From Pseudofrankia coriaricola (GTDB taxonomy: Bacteria; Actinomycetota; Actinomycetes; Frankiales; Frankiaceae): a stretch of DNA of 64,000 nt. The notes beneath the pieces were generated by a model. That model was not told the origin of the DNA. It saw only the letters and a program-made list of their open reading frames with translations, and did not search any database. The DNA lies in NCBI RefSeq assembly GCF_001854805.1, contig NZ_MBLO01000266.1, forward strand, positions 52,506 through 116,505, given 5' to 3'. Below, one piece after another: positions 17,222 through 26,484 of this stretch. Position numbers and translations under genes: made by a program. The first letter of the stretch is position 1. Each line of letters begins with the position of its first letter.

Positions 17222-18472
17222 GTGGCCGACGTCATCTTTACGAGGGCAAACCTGCTGGATGGTGTCAACCCCCTCCGGCCTGATACATCCGTCGTCGTGC
17301 GAGGCAACGAGATCGTGGTCGTCGCGGCTCGCGCCGTCGAACCCGGGCCAGAGGATCGAGTGATCGATCTCGACGGTCGTGTCCTGATGCCGGGCATGTT
17401 CCTCGGCCACACGCACGTCGACGGTGGTTACCAGCAGCCGCACCACTACATGGACATCTATGCCAGGGCGGAGCGGCCCGAGGGTGTCCTGATGGCTCGC
17501 GCCATGCACAACCTCAAGCCGATGCTCGCATCGGGCGTGACAAGTTACCTCGGCGCGAGCTGTGCCAACAACCTCGATGTCCAGTTACGCATGGTCATCG
17601 AGGACGGCCTGATCGATGGTCCACGTATCACTCCCTGCAGCAGGCATCTCAACACCACCGGCCATGACAACGACATGGCGAAGTGGTGGTACGACATGCG
17701 CTATCACCCCGTCGACGTCTTCGTCGACGGTCCCGACGAGTTCCTCAAGGCCACTCGAACCGAGATCCTCCGTGGGGCCGAGATCGTCAAGATCTTTCCG
17801 ACGAGCGGTCACGGTGGCGGCGGCCGGGGACGGGGGATGACACACGGAGAGATTGCCGCAGTCGTCGAGGCCGCGCACCATCGCGGCAAGAAGGTCCGAG
17901 CCCACTGTGTCTGGCATGACGAGATCATCGAGTGTGTCCAGCTCGGCGTCGACATCATCGACCATGGTGACGAGATGGACGAGCGCTGCATCGAGCTGAT
18001 GGTCCAGCGTGGGACGACCTGGGTGCCGAGCCTGAAGTTCCTCGCGTTCCTGCGCTCGCTGCCGCCAGGCACGCCTGGCGTTCCCAAGGGGGAAGCCGAG
18101 CGAGACTGGGACAACATATGCCGGATGCTTCCGCTTGCCAACGACACCGGGTTGCGTATCCTGCCCGGCGACGACTACGGCTCGCCGATGTTCCCGCACC
18201 GGCCCGGAATCTACGGTGAGGAACTCTCTCTCTATGTGAATGAGGTCGGCATCAAGCCGCTTGACGTGCTCCGCTGGGCGACCCGCAACGGCGCGGAGAT
18301 CTCCGGCGACGCCGTCGGGCAGGTCGCCGAAGGAATGCTCGCCGACCTGGTGGTCGTCGAAGGTGATCCCAGCTCGGACATCGACGTGCTCGAGAACGCT
18401 GACAACATGAAGGCTGTGATGATAGGTGGGCGGTTCGTCAAGGACGAACTGGCTTCAGTCGCAGGCCGGTGA
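17222..18472 (+). CDS. Metal-dependent amidohydrolase (imidazolonepropionase/prolidase-like)
   Basis: A 416-residue amidohydrolase. The GTG start is set by AGGAGG eight bases upstream. The first metal motif is GHTHVDGGYQ near residue 60 (HxH), with later ligands RAHCVWHDE (His) and IIDHGDEMDE, and the Asp in LPGDDYGS. The C-terminal ATRNGAEISG...LADLVVVEGDP is typical of the composite-domain branch. The family hydrolyses C-N or ester bonds in cytoplasmic substrates. Copy 4 of the 33-bp element probably drives it and the next gene, whose possible GTG overlaps the stop. Confidence 0.85.
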   Translation: MADVIFTRANLLDGVNPLRPDTSVVVRGNEIVVVAARAVEPGPEDRVIDLDGRVLMPGMFLGHTHVDGGYQQPHHYMDIYARAERPEGVLMARAMHNLKPMLASGVTSYLGASCANNLDVQLRMVIEDGLIDGPRITPCSRHLNTTGHDNDMAKWWYDMRYHPVDVFVDGPDEFLKATRTEILRGAEIVKIFPTSGHGGGGRGRGMTHGEIAAVVEAAHHRGKKVRAHCVWHDEIIECVQLGVDIIDHGDEMDERCIELMVQRGTTWVPSLKFLAFLRSLPPGTPGVPKGEAERDWDNICRMLPLANDTGLRILPGDDYGSPMFPHRPGIYGEELSLYVNEVGIKPLDVLRWATRNGAEISGDAVGQVAEGMLADLVVVEGDPSSDIDVLENADNMKAVMIGGRFVKDELASVAGR

Positions 18473-18522
18473 CCGACACTGTACCCGGAAGATCCGCGGG
18501 ACGGTCAAGTGGAGGATTTAGG

Positions 18523-19722
18523 GTGGAAGCGATGACCGCGGTCGCGGAAAGTCGGGTGTCGGAACTCGGCTACCGTCTGTTTGATGCGGACAACCATTAC
18601 TACGAGCCGCCGGACGCCTTTCTGCGTCATATGAGCCCGCGTATCGCGCACAAAGCGCCACGGTGGGTCGAGGTGCCTGAGACGGGTGCCCGCCGGCTGG
18701 TGTTCGGTGACCGGATGAACCGATTCCTGGGGGCTGACCACACGTTCAGCGCGGTGGGGAGGCCAGGCGGCCTGCAGCAGGGGCAGGCCGGGGTCGCCAC
18801 CCAGGAGAAGTCGAACCTGGAGCCGGCGCGTCCGGAGTATCGCAACCGTGATGCCCGGCTGGCGGTGATGGACCGTCAGGGTCTGGCGGCGACGCTGCTG
18901 TTCCCGACGCTGGCGGTGAGCGTCGAGTCCCTGATCGCCGACGACGTCGAGGCCACGTACGCGAACCTCCATGCCTTCAACCAGTGGCTGGACGACGACT
19001 GGGGGTTCAACTACCTGGACCGCATATACGGTGTCCCACTGCTGTCGTTGCTGGACCCGTTCCTCGCTGTCGAGGAGCTGGAGTTCGTTGTCTCCCGGGG
19101 CGCGACGGTGGTCCATCTTCGCCCGGGTCCAGTGGCCGGGAGGTCGCCGGCCGATCGTATCTACGACCGCTTCTGGGCCGCGGTCGCCGCGGCCGACGTC
19201 ACAGTGGTGTTCCATGCCAGCGATGACTCGTACCGGTACGAGATGGCCAAGGTGTGGGGTTGGGGCAACATCAACGTGCCGGCCCGCAAGATCCCGCCGA
19301 TCCAGCGGGTCATCGCCGGACTCGACCGGTCGATCCACGACACGATCGTGTCGCTGGTCTACAGCAAGCTCTTCGAGCGTTTTCCGACGCTACGTCTGGC
19401 CGTCATCGAGCTGGGTTGTGCGTGGGTGCCCGACCTGGTCGGTAACTTCGAGCGCTTCGGCCAGGGCGACCTCGCCGAGCACCCGGTCGAGACCTTCAAG
19501 AAGCACTTCTGGGTGACGCCGTTCGAGGATGAGGACATCACAGGGCTCGCCGCCCTCATCGGTGTCGACCGAATCATGTTCGGCTCGGACTTCCCGCACA
19601 CCGACGGACTGGCCGAGCCCGTGAGCTATGCCGAAGCACTCACCGGCTTCGAGCAGGACGAGGTCCGCAAGATCATGCATGACAACGCCCGCGGGCTGTT
19701 CGGTCCTCGCGCCACCCGCTGA
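18523..19722 (+). CDS. Amidohydrolase-2 (ACMSD-like) TIM-barrel protein
   Basis: About 399 residues. The GTG at 18523 has GGAGG seven bases upstream; GTG 18469 (overlapping the previous stop) and ATG 18532 are alternatives. The N-terminal metal motif is FDADNHYYEP, later ligands lie in VVFHASDDS (His) and MFGSDFPHTDG (Asp). The family contains hydrolases and non-oxidative decarboxylases of aromatic and other acids. It is a clear paralogue of the protein at 30297-31511, sharing FDADNH and GLAEP(V/L)SY. It probably forms an operon with the amidohydrolase upstream. Reaction unknown. Confidence 0.85.
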   Translation: MEAMTAVAESRVSELGYRLFDADNHYYEPPDAFLRHMSPRIAHKAPRWVEVPETGARRLVFGDRMNRFLGADHTFSAVGRPGGLQQGQAGVATQEKSNLEPARPEYRNRDARLAVMDRQGLAATLLFPTLAVSVESLIADDVEATYANLHAFNQWLDDDWGFNYLDRIYGVPLLSLLDPFLAVEELEFVVSRGATVVHLRPGPVAGRSPADRIYDRFWAAVAAADVTVVFHASDDSYRYEMAKVWGWGNINVPARKIPPIQRVIAGLDRSIHDTIVSLVYSKLFERFPTLRLAVIELGCAWVPDLVGNFERFGQGDLAEHPVETFKKHFWVTPFEDEDITGLAALIGVDRIMFGSDFPHTDGLAEPVSYAEALTGFEQDEVRKIMHDNARGLFGPRATR

Positions 19723-19859
19723 GCGCCGTGCGCCGGTGGATGGCCGGACCTGGATCGTCATGTGCCGTATCCGGGACTCCCAAAGGATCCACCCACCTGG
19801 ACGGGGCAGGTCGTTCGTCGCGGTGCGGGCGTATCGACGTAGGTATCCGTCTACGCCTA

Positions 19860-19886
19860 GGCCCAGGCCCACCCTGGGTCTGGGCC
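19860..19886 (+). terminator. Hairpin after the amidohydrolase pair
   Basis: GGCCCAGGCCCA and TGGGTCTGGGCC pair over 12 positions (one G-T) around a CCC loop. It lies 140 bases after the amidohydrolase stop and 58 bases before the next gene. No T-tract follows. Terminator function is inferred. Confidence 0.45.
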
Positions 19887-19943
19887 GTCCTTCGCCAGGG
19901 AACGACCGGTCCAGCACATGCCATGCACGCGAAGAAGGGTTCG

Positions 19944-20738
19944 ATGGACTACTCGCGGTACCAGTACCTGGAGATCACCCGGAATGGTCGGATCGTGACG
20001 GTCACGATCGACCGTCCAGAGACGAAGAACGCCATTCACAACGGGCTGCACGAGGAGTTCGGGACGATCTTCACCGATCTCGACCTCGACGACTCGTGCG
20101 ACGTCATCGTCCTCACCGGCGCCGCCGGCGCCTTCTCCGGCGGGGGTGACCTGGCCTGGATCCGGTCGATGTGCGGCGACTTCGCCACGAACAACGCGGC
20201 GGTACGTACCGGCCGGCGCATCCAGCACAGCATGCTCGATCTCGAGAAGCCGATCATCGCGAAGGTGCGCGGCCCGGCCATCGGACTCGGCTGCTCCCTC
20301 TCGTTGTTCTGCGACTTCGTCTATGCGACGCCGGGCGCCGTGTTCGCGGACCCGCACGTCGCCGTCGGCCTGGTCGCAGGCGACGGCGGGGCAGTGATCT
20401 GGCCGCAGTTGGTCGGCTACGCTCGCGCCCGTCGCTACCTGCTGACCGGCGATCCGATCCGCGGCACGGAGGCAGCCGAGATGGGCCTCATCACCGAGGC
20501 CGTCCCGGACGACAGGCTCGACGAGGTCGTCGATGCGATGGCACAGCGCCTCACCTCCGGCGCTTCGCATGCGATCAGGTTCACGAAGGCCGCCATTAAC
20601 GCCGGTCTCAAGGTGACCGCTGCCGCGATCATCGACCGGGCCTCGGCCTTCGAGAACCTCACTCAGTTCACCAACGACAATCGGATCGCTGCCGACGCAT
20701 TGCTCGCCAAGGAGAAGCCGATCTTCACCGGGTCGTGA
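19944..20738 (+). CDS. Enoyl-CoA hydratase/isomerase (crotonase) family protein
   Basis: 264 residues; the ATG has GAAGAAGGG five bases upstream, with another ATG at 19923. The oxyanion-hole segments are GAFSGGGDL and GPAIGLGCSL. The usual hydratase Glu positions are not Glu: the FADPHVAVGLVAGDGG segment has His in place of the first and a following Asp in AGDGG. This is a known actinobacterial branch whose chemistry is unsettled; isomerase or hydrolase activity is as likely as hydration. It may work with the acyl-CoA dehydrogenase pair downstream. Confidence 0.85.
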   Translation: MDYSRYQYLEITRNGRIVTVTIDRPETKNAIHNGLHEEFGTIFTDLDLDDSCDVIVLTGAAGAFSGGGDLAWIRSMCGDFATNNAAVRTGRRIQHSMLDLEKPIIAKVRGPAIGLGCSLSLFCDFVYATPGAVFADPHVAVGLVAGDGGAVIWPQLVGYARARRYLLTGDPIRGTEAAEMGLITEAVPDDRLDEVVDAMAQRLTSGASHAIRFTKAAINAGLKVTAAAIIDRASAFENLTQFTNDNRIAADALLAKEKPIFTGS

Positions 20739-20764
20739 GCGTGAACACGCGAGGCAGGGGGAAC

Positions 20765-20812
20765 GGACTACTCGTCTCAGGATGTCCAGGTGATCCGGCG
20801 AGCGAGTAGTCC
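20765..20812 (+). terminator. Inverted repeat after the crotonase
   Basis: Perfect 10-base arms GGACTACTCG and CGAGTAGTCC with a 28-base loop, starting 26 bases after the crotonase stop. A terminator is likely; an operator for the following gene is possible. Confidence 0.45.
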
Positions 20813-20931
20813 ACTCCTGCTGACCGCTCGCATTCGTATGAATCGAGCAGCCGAGCCCGTGATCGACCGCACCCAATGACATCTCGAGGATCTGGAACTG
20901 CTGATGACACGCCAAAGCGCCACGGTCGTCG

Positions 20932-22071
20932 ATGGCTGATCTGCTGGAATTCCCCCTCGTCACGCTCGGGCCCCGGGAGGAGCGCCTCCGGTCGGAGGTG
21001 CGGCACTTCCTCAGCGAGTGGCTGCCGGCGGGCTTCCGCCCCGGCCTGGGTCTCGGCGGCGACTGGGACGCCGGGTTCAGCCGTGCACTGGCGGACCACG
21101 GATGGGTCGGCATGGCCATTCCGGAGGAGTACGGCGGTCACGGGCGGGGAGCGGTCGAGCGCTTCGTCGTCACCGAGGAGCTCCTCGCGGTTGGCGCGCC
21201 GATCGGTGCCCACTGGGTCGCGGACCGCCAGACCGGGCCAATGATCCTGCACCACGGCACGGAAGGTCAGCGGCTGCGGTTCTTACCCTCGATTTGCGCC
21301 GGGACCTGCTTCTTCTCGATCGGGATGTCGGAGTCTGAGGCCGGTTCAGATCTCGCAGCGGTCCGAACCACGGCGACGAAGGTCGACGGTGGTTGGCGGG
21401 TCACCGGCACGAAGATCTGGACAAGCTACGCCCATCGCAGCCACTACCTCGTCGCGCTGTGCCGGACCTCACCGGCTGGCACCGACCGGCACCGCGGCCT
21501 GAGCCAGCTGATCGTTGACCTGTCCTCGCCGGGAGTTACGGTCAGCCCGATCCGCTTCCTCGACGGATCGCACGACTTCAATGAGGTCGCGTTCGAGGAC
21601 GTCTTCGTCGCCGACGACATGGTGCTGGGCGAACCCGGCGCCGGGTGGGCCCAGGTGACCTCGGAACTGGTGCTGGAGCGAGGCGGCCCCGACCGGTTCC
21701 TCAGCGCGTTCGTGCTCCTGCGTCACTACCTGTCCCGGCGGCGGAGCGGGAGCGACGATCTCGTCGCGCTGGGCCGCGCCACGGCCGAGCTCTGGACGAT
21801 CCGGCAGTTGGGGCTTTCCGTGGCGTACATGCTTGACCGCGGCGGCGTGTCACCGGTCGCGGCATCAATGGTGAAGGACCTCGGCACGCAGTACGAGCAG
21901 CGAGTGGTGGACGTCATCGCGGAACTGGCCGCGATGGACGCCGATCCGTCGTCGACCGACGTGTTCGAGAGCCTGCTGGCCGAAGCGGTCGTGGTGGCTC
22001 CTTCGTTCACCATCAGGGGAGGGACGACCGAGGTGCTGCGGGTCGTCGCGGCGAGGGGCCTGAAGGCATGA
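20932..22071 (+). CDS. Acyl-CoA dehydrogenase, first subunit of a pair
   Basis: 379 residues with the family loop SESEAGSDLAAVRTTA near residue 133, KIWTSYAHRSHY, and the C-terminal SFTIRGGTTEVLRVVAARGL, which carries the FAD-contacting GGTTE. Its stop overlaps the start of a second dehydrogenase (ATGA), the arrangement seen in steroid and side-chain beta-oxidation enzymes that form alpha2beta2 tetramers. This subunit looks like the complete FAD-binding one. The ribosome site is weak. Confidence 0.87.
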   Translation: MADLLEFPLVTLGPREERLRSEVRHFLSEWLPAGFRPGLGLGGDWDAGFSRALADHGWVGMAIPEEYGGHGRGAVERFVVTEELLAVGAPIGAHWVADRQTGPMILHHGTEGQRLRFLPSICAGTCFFSIGMSESEAGSDLAAVRTTATKVDGGWRVTGTKIWTSYAHRSHYLVALCRTSPAGTDRHRGLSQLIVDLSSPGVTVSPIRFLDGSHDFNEVAFEDVFVADDMVLGEPGAGWAQVTSELVLERGGPDRFLSAFVLLRHYLSRRRSGSDDLVALGRATAELWTIRQLGLSVAYMLDRGGVSPVAASMVKDLGTQYEQRVVDVIAELAAMDADPSSTDVFESLLAEAVVVAPSFTIRGGTTEVLRVVAARGLKA

Positions 22072-23117
22072 CGCGCTCGGAGGTAGCCGCACTGACCGCT
22101 CGTATCGTCGCCGACTGCTGGACGAACGGCGACGAGCGGCTCAAGGGTGCATGGCCCGAACGGACCTGGCTGGCGCTCGCCGACGCTGGCTTGCCATGGG
22201 TGGGCGTCGACGCCGAAGGCGGCGGTTCGGGTGGGACCGTCGCCGACGCGTGCGACGTGCTGTGGGAGCTGGGTGCGGGTGCCGTGCCTCTCCCAGTCGC
22301 CGAGACCGGACTGCTCGCCAGCTGGGTCCTGGCCGCCGTCGGTCTCGCGATTCCCCAAGGGCCGACGACCATCGCTGTCGCGTCGGGCAACCACCTGCTG
22401 CGGGCCGACGGCCGGCGTTGGCGGCTGGACGCGCCACTGACGCGGGTGCCCTTCGCCGAGCGCGCCTCGCTCATCGTCGCCGTGTGCGGGACCGACGACG
22501 GCGATCGGGTCGTCACCCTGCGACCGCGTGACGTGACGATCACGGCCGGCCGCAACCTGGCCGGCGAGGCACGCGACCGGGTCGCCGTCGACGTGCCGAT
22601 CGATGACGACCAGGTCGTCCCGCTGCCGCCCGGCGTCGACCGGGAAGCGATCCGCCTGCGGGGTGCACTCGGCCGGGCCGCGCTCATGGCCGGAGCGCTG
22701 GAGCGCGTGGCTGAGCTCACGGTCGAGCACACCAACGACCGGGTCCAGTTCGGTAAGAAGATCATCACATTCCAGGCGGTGGCCGGCCTGGTCGTCCAGC
22801 TCGTCGAGCACACCGTGGCGGCCACGACGGCCACCCGGGCCGCGATCGTGGCGGGGGAGCGCGCGGCATTCGAGGTGGCGGTGGCCAAGCAGCAGACGAG
22901 CGCGGCCGCCGGCACCGTGGCCAGGCTCGCCCACCAGGCGCACGGTGCCATGGGCCTGACCGCCGAGTACGAGCTGGGCACCCTGACCCAAAGACTCTGG
23001 TGCTGGCGCAACGAATACGGCACGGAACGGGAGTGGGCGACGTGGCTGGGGGAGCAGGTGCTCGCGGGAGGCGCGGATCAGCTGTGGCCGCGGATAACCC
23101 GGCGGGACGAGGAGTGA
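22068..23117 (+). CDS. Acyl-CoA dehydrogenase, second subunit of a pair
   Basis: 349 residues, shorter than usual. The middle domain is reduced, the TEPGAGSD-type loop is not recognisable, and the helix NDRVQFGKKIITFQAVAG is kept. The C-terminal part lacks the usual GGTTE/EGT motif and ends ITRRDEE. It fits the partner subunit that is needed for the fold but may lack the catalytic base. It is translationally coupled at both ends, to the first subunit and to the CoA synthetase gene. Confidence 0.83.
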   Translation: MTRSEVAALTARIVADCWTNGDERLKGAWPERTWLALADAGLPWVGVDAEGGGSGGTVADACDVLWELGAGAVPLPVAETGLLASWVLAAVGLAIPQGPTTIAVASGNHLLRADGRRWRLDAPLTRVPFAERASLIVAVCGTDDGDRVVTLRPRDVTITAGRNLAGEARDRVAVDVPIDDDQVVPLPPGVDREAIRLRGALGRAALMAGALERVAELTVEHTNDRVQFGKKIITFQAVAGLVVQLVEHTVAATTATRAAIVAGERAAFEVAVAKQQTSAAAGTVARLAHQAHGAMGLTAEYELGTLTQRLWCWRNEYGTEREWATWLGEQVLAGGADQLWPRITRRDEE

Positions 23118-25180
23118 GCGAGTCGCTGTGGCGAATGTTCTGGCCGTCGACGATCGCCGTCGTCGGCGCCTCGACCAATCTCGCGACCTACGGCGGGCAG
23201 ACCGTCGACATGCTGGTCAGCCAGGGATTTACCGGCCGGATCGTGCCCGTCAATCCCAAGCACGAGTCAATCGCCGGCCTGCCGACCGCGCCGTCGGTGT
23301 TGGCGATCGGCGACGCGATAGACCTGGCGTTGATCATGGTGCCGGCACCGGCCGTGCTCGACGTGGTTCGCGAGTGCGCCGATGCCGGCGTGGCCTGCGT
23401 GGCCATCTTCAGCGCGGGCTTCGCCGAGCAGGACGCGGTGGGAGCCGTCCGCCAGGAAGAGGTGCTGGCGGTGGCCCGCGCCGCGGGCATGCGTGTGCTC
23501 GGTCCGAACTGCCAGGGGTTCTTCAACGTGCACGGGTCGGTCGCCGCTACGTTCAGCCCGGCGGCCGATCCTCGCCGCGGAGCGGAGCGGCCGACGCCGG
23601 GGAACGTCGCCGTCGTGTCGCAGAGCGGTGCGCTGGGGTTCGCGCTGTTCCATGCCGGAGTCGCGCTGGGGCTCGGTTTCAGCCATGTGGTCAGCTGTGG
23701 CAACAGCGCTGACGTCGACGTCCTCGACGTGATCGAGCTTCTCGTCGACGACGAGCACACCGATGTCGTGCTGGTGGTGCTGGAGGGCCTGCACGACGGG
23801 CCGCGGTTCCGCGAGCTCGCGGCCCGGGCCGCCCGTCGCGGTACGAGGCTTGTCGTCAGCAAACTCGGCCGGTCGGCGGCCGGCTCCCGTGCCGCCGCGT
23901 CGCACACCGCGCACCTCGCCGGCTCGAGCGCCGCCTACGACGCGGTCTTCCAACGGCACGGCGTGCTGAGCGCCACCGATCTGGAGGAACTCGTCGACGT
24001 GGGGATGGCCCTCGCCCGGTGCGCCGCCGCCGCCGGCCCCCGCGTCGGGATCGTCAGCACGTCCGGGGGCGCCGGGGTCTGGCTGGCAGACTCCTGCGAC
24101 GACCTCGGTCTCGAGGTCCCGGCCCTGGCCGGGACGGCCAACCCCCTCGACCTGACCGGCCGGGTGATCAGCAACGCGAACGTCGCCGCGACGGTCCGAG
24201 GCTTCGTCGAGGATCCCGCCCTCGATGCGGTCGTCCTGTCGACCTCGCTGTCGGACCCCCTCGTCCTCGCCCGGGAGGCCGGTGAGTTCACCGCGCTCGT
24301 CAGCTCGACGGCGAAGCCGATCCTCGTGCTGACCTACACCCGCCCGTCCCCAGCGAGCGTTTCCCTGCTGGCTGAGCTCGGTCTCCCGTGGGCGACCAGC
24401 CCCGCCCGGGTGGCGCGCATGATCCACCATCTCGTCGCCGCCGGGCGCGTCATGCCCGAGGTGAGGGAACGGTCCCTCATCGCGGGGCCGCCGGCGTTGT
24501 CCTTTGCCGGCGGCGGCGAGAAGGTCCTCGACGAACCGACCACGAAGCGGTTGCTGCGCGCGTGGGGAGTGGCGGTGCCCGAGGGCGGGTATGCGACGAG
24601 CGCGGGTGGGGCCGCGCGGCTCGCGGCGTCGCTCGGCGGGCGGGTCGTCGTGAAGGTCGTCGCCGCCGACGTCGTGCACAAGAGCGAGATCGGCGGCGTC
24701 GCCCTCGATGTCGAATCGTCCGGGGTCGAGCGGGTCTTCGGTGATCTCGCCCGGCGGGCCGAGGCAGCCGCCGGCATCGCGATGGACGGCGTGCTCGTGG
24801 AACGCATGGCGAACGCCGGCCACGAGATCATCGTGGGCGGGTTGTACGACGAGACGTTCGGTCCCCTCGTCATGGTCGGATCGGGCGGGATCTACGCGGA
24901 GGTACTCCGCGACACGTGCTTCCTTCCCCTCCCGCTCGACCACGCCGAGGCGACACGCGCCGTCGAGCGGCTGCGGTGTGCCCCGGTGCTCGCCGGCGCC
25001 CGCGGCCGCCCCGCCGCCGACGTGCCGGCCCTGGCTGACCTGCTGGTCCGAGTCGGGGCGATCGTCGAACGCGGTGACGTCTCCGAGCTCGACCTGAATC
25101 CCGTCGTGGTGCACGACGCCGGAAAAGGTATCACTGTCCTCGACGCCTGGCTCGCGCTGCGCGGCCCGCGGGTCGGGTAG
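23114..25180 (+). CDS. NDP-forming acyl-CoA synthetase (acetate--CoA ligase family, fused alpha-beta)
   Basis: A 688-residue fusion. Order: CoA-binding Rossmann domain (VGASTNLATYGGQ, NPKHESIAGLPT), succinyl-CoA-ligase domains (VVSQSGALGFAL; the phospho-histidine helix SHTAHLAGSSAAYDAVF near residue 255), then ATP-grasp (VKVVAADVVHKSEIGGV; MVGSGGIYAEVL; SELDLNPVVV). It interconverts an acyl-CoA plus ADP/Pi with the acid plus ATP. The GTG at 23114 overlaps the previous stop (GTGA). Behind an acyl-CoA dehydrogenase pair it probably activates the same substrate. A long hairpin starts inside its last codons. Confidence 0.88.
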   Translation: MSESLWRMFWPSTIAVVGASTNLATYGGQTVDMLVSQGFTGRIVPVNPKHESIAGLPTAPSVLAIGDAIDLALIMVPAPAVLDVVRECADAGVACVAIFSAGFAEQDAVGAVRQEEVLAVARAAGMRVLGPNCQGFFNVHGSVAATFSPAADPRRGAERPTPGNVAVVSQSGALGFALFHAGVALGLGFSHVVSCGNSADVDVLDVIELLVDDEHTDVVLVVLEGLHDGPRFRELAARAARRGTRLVVSKLGRSAAGSRAAASHTAHLAGSSAAYDAVFQRHGVLSATDLEELVDVGMALARCAAAAGPRVGIVSTSGGAGVWLADSCDDLGLEVPALAGTANPLDLTGRVISNANVAATVRGFVEDPALDAVVLSTSLSDPLVLAREAGEFTALVSSTAKPILVLTYTRPSPASVSLLAELGLPWATSPARVARMIHHLVAAGRVMPEVRERSLIAGPPALSFAGGGEKVLDEPTTKRLLRAWGVAVPEGGYATSAGGAARLAASLGGRVVVKVVAADVVHKSEIGGVALDVESSGVERVFGDLARRAEAAAGIAMDGVLVERMANAGHEIIVGGLYDETFGPLVMVGSGGIYAEVLRDTCFLPLPLDHAEATRAVERLRCAPVLAGARGRPAADVPALADLLVRVGAIVERGDVSELDLNPVVVHDAGKGITVLDAWLALRGPRVG

Positions 25181-25203
25181 CGCGTGGGCCGCGCAGCGCG
25201 AGC
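25150..25203. terminator. 18-bp perfect GC hairpin spanning a stop codon
   Basis: The last codons of the CoA synthetase (GCTCGCGCTGCGCGGCCC, from 25150) are exactly mirrored from 25186 to 25203, after a loop that holds the TAG stop. The genes on each side converge, so one hairpin can end both transcripts. No T-tract. This is the strongest stem I see in the window. Confidence 0.65.
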
Positions 25204-25216
25204 CAGAGGCCGCCGG

Positions 25217-26131
25217 TCAGGCCGGGCCGTCGGCCCGAACCTTGTCCTTCACCGCTGGGACGATCGGGGGAGCCTGGCTCCAGTTCGGAATGCCGGCGTC
25301 CTCCTTGGCGATCGGCATCTTGTCCTCGTTCACCCCGGCCCAGTGCGCGTGGTTCAGCTGGTGGAGGGTGAAGCACGCGTTCAACGCGTTGTGGAATCCC
25401 ATGTTGTCGACGGTCTGGTTCACCGCCTCCTTGACGAGCAGCGCCGTCATCGTGGGCAGCGCCGCGATGCGGCGGGCGAACTCGAGGGTCCGCTCGCCGA
25501 GTTCGTCGGTACCGAACACCTTGCTGACCATCCCGAGCGCGTGGGCCTCGTCCGCGTTGATGCAGTCGCCGGTGAGCATGAGCTCCTTGGTCTTGCGGGG
25601 CCCGAACTCCCAGGGATGCGCGAAGTATTCGACCCCGCACATCCCGAGACGGGTACCGACGACGTCTGCGAAGCGGGCGTTCTCGGCGGCCACGATCAGG
25701 TCGCACGCCCATATGAGCATCAGCCCGGCCGCATACACGTCACCCTGCACCTGGGCGATGGTGATCTTCCGCAGGTCCCGCCACCGCCGCGTGTTGTTGA
25801 AGAAGTAGTGCCATTCCTGCAGCAGCTGCCGTTCCGCGCCGAGGCGGGTACCGCCGTCGATCAGCCAGGTGGGGTGGAGATCCGGCCCGGGCGTCCGCTC
25901 AGCCAGCGAGACCTTCGAACCCATGTCATGGCCGGTCGAGAACATCGAGCCGGCGCCCCCCAGGATCACGACCCGCACCTGGTCGTCCGCCTCCGCCGCC
26001 CGGAGCGCCTCGTCGAGCTCGACGAGCAGCCCCCGGTTCTGTGCGTTCCTGGTCTCCGGCCGGTTGAGCATGATGCGGACGATCTGGCCGTCGTCGAACG
26101 ACTCGACGGTGATGAACCTCGGATCAGGCAT
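25217..26131 (-). CDS. Crotonase-family enoyl-CoA hydratase with C-terminal extension
   Basis: 304 residues. The core reads RIMLNRPETRNAQNRG, oxyanion segment GAGSMFSTGHDMGS, and VQGDVYAAGLMLIWACDL; the active loop is FADVVGTRLGMCGVEYF, with no Glu at the usual place. A C-terminal extension (FTLHQLNHAHWAGV...) of about 40 residues is typical for one actinobacterial branch. There is no ribosome site; a TATAAT box sits six bases before the ATG, so the mRNA is probably leaderless. Convergent with the CoA synthetase. Confidence 0.85.
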   Translation of the reverse strand: MPDPRFITVESFDDGQIVRIMLNRPETRNAQNRGLLVELDEALRAAEADDQVRVVILGGAGSMFSTGHDMGSKVSLAERTPGPDLHPTWLIDGGTRLGAERQLLQEWHYFFNNTRRWRDLRKITIAQVQGDVYAAGLMLIWACDLIVAAENARFADVVGTRLGMCGVEYFAHPWEFGPRKTKELMLTGDCINADEAHALGMVSKVFGTDELGERTLEFARRIAALPTMTALLVKEAVNQTVDNMGFHNALNACFTLHQLNHAHWAGVNEDKMPIAKEDAGIPNWSQAPPIVPAVKDKVRADGPA

Positions 26132-26137
26132 AGGCAG

Positions 26138-26143
26138 ATTATA
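26138..26143 (-). promoter_or_regulatory. TATAAT -10 box implying a leaderless transcript
   Basis: A consensus -10 hexamer on the minus strand ends six bases before the crotonase ATG (26131), which puts the transcription start at or next to the A of the start codon. No clear -35 is seen. A weak relative of the 33-bp element (GATACGATGTTGGG) lies about 30 bases upstream. Confidence 0.5.
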
Positions 26144-26451
26144 CTTACTCTCGGCGAGCTTGGTAGTACCCAACATCGTATCTACCGAGGAGGTTGGACA
26201 GCGCACCGCTCGCGAGCTCGTCGTTGTGCGATGCGTTTGCCACCGGCTTCCCTCGGAAGGGCTTGGCGATCCGGTCCAGGCCAGGGGGTTGAACGCCCAT
26301 TTGATGAGCAAGATGGTGCGAATGCCTCGGTTCAATCGACTCGTGGCTCAACCTCGTGACGTGACCTCTTTCGGGTAGGAACTTCGCGCTCTGCCGGGGT
26401 GCACTCCGTCCAGCGGTGACGTGACGAGGACCGGAGCCGTCAAGATCGATG

Positions 26452-26484
26452 GTTATACGAAGGTGTTCAACTTCGGACCTTGAC
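26452..26484 (+). promoter_or_regulatory. 33-bp operator-promoter element, copy 5
   Basis: GTTATACGAA, GTGTT, right arm TTCGGAC, then TTGACC (26480-26485) and CAGGAT 18 bases on (26504-26509). A GTCAAGATC just upstream (26439-26447) mirrors the GACCTTGAC end, making a larger dyad. It faces the amidohydrolase remnant and the SDR gene. Confidence 0.65.

Noticed and set aside
18469..18522. Longer N-terminus for the amidohydrolase-2 protein from GTG 18469
   Set aside because: Possible by GTGA overlap, but the GGAGG before GTG 18523 and the position of the FDADNH motif favour the shorter form.
19946..20812. The 10-mer GGACTACTCG occurs both in the crotonase start and in the downstream inverted repeat
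   Set aside because: Similarity does not extend beyond ten bases; probably coincidence.
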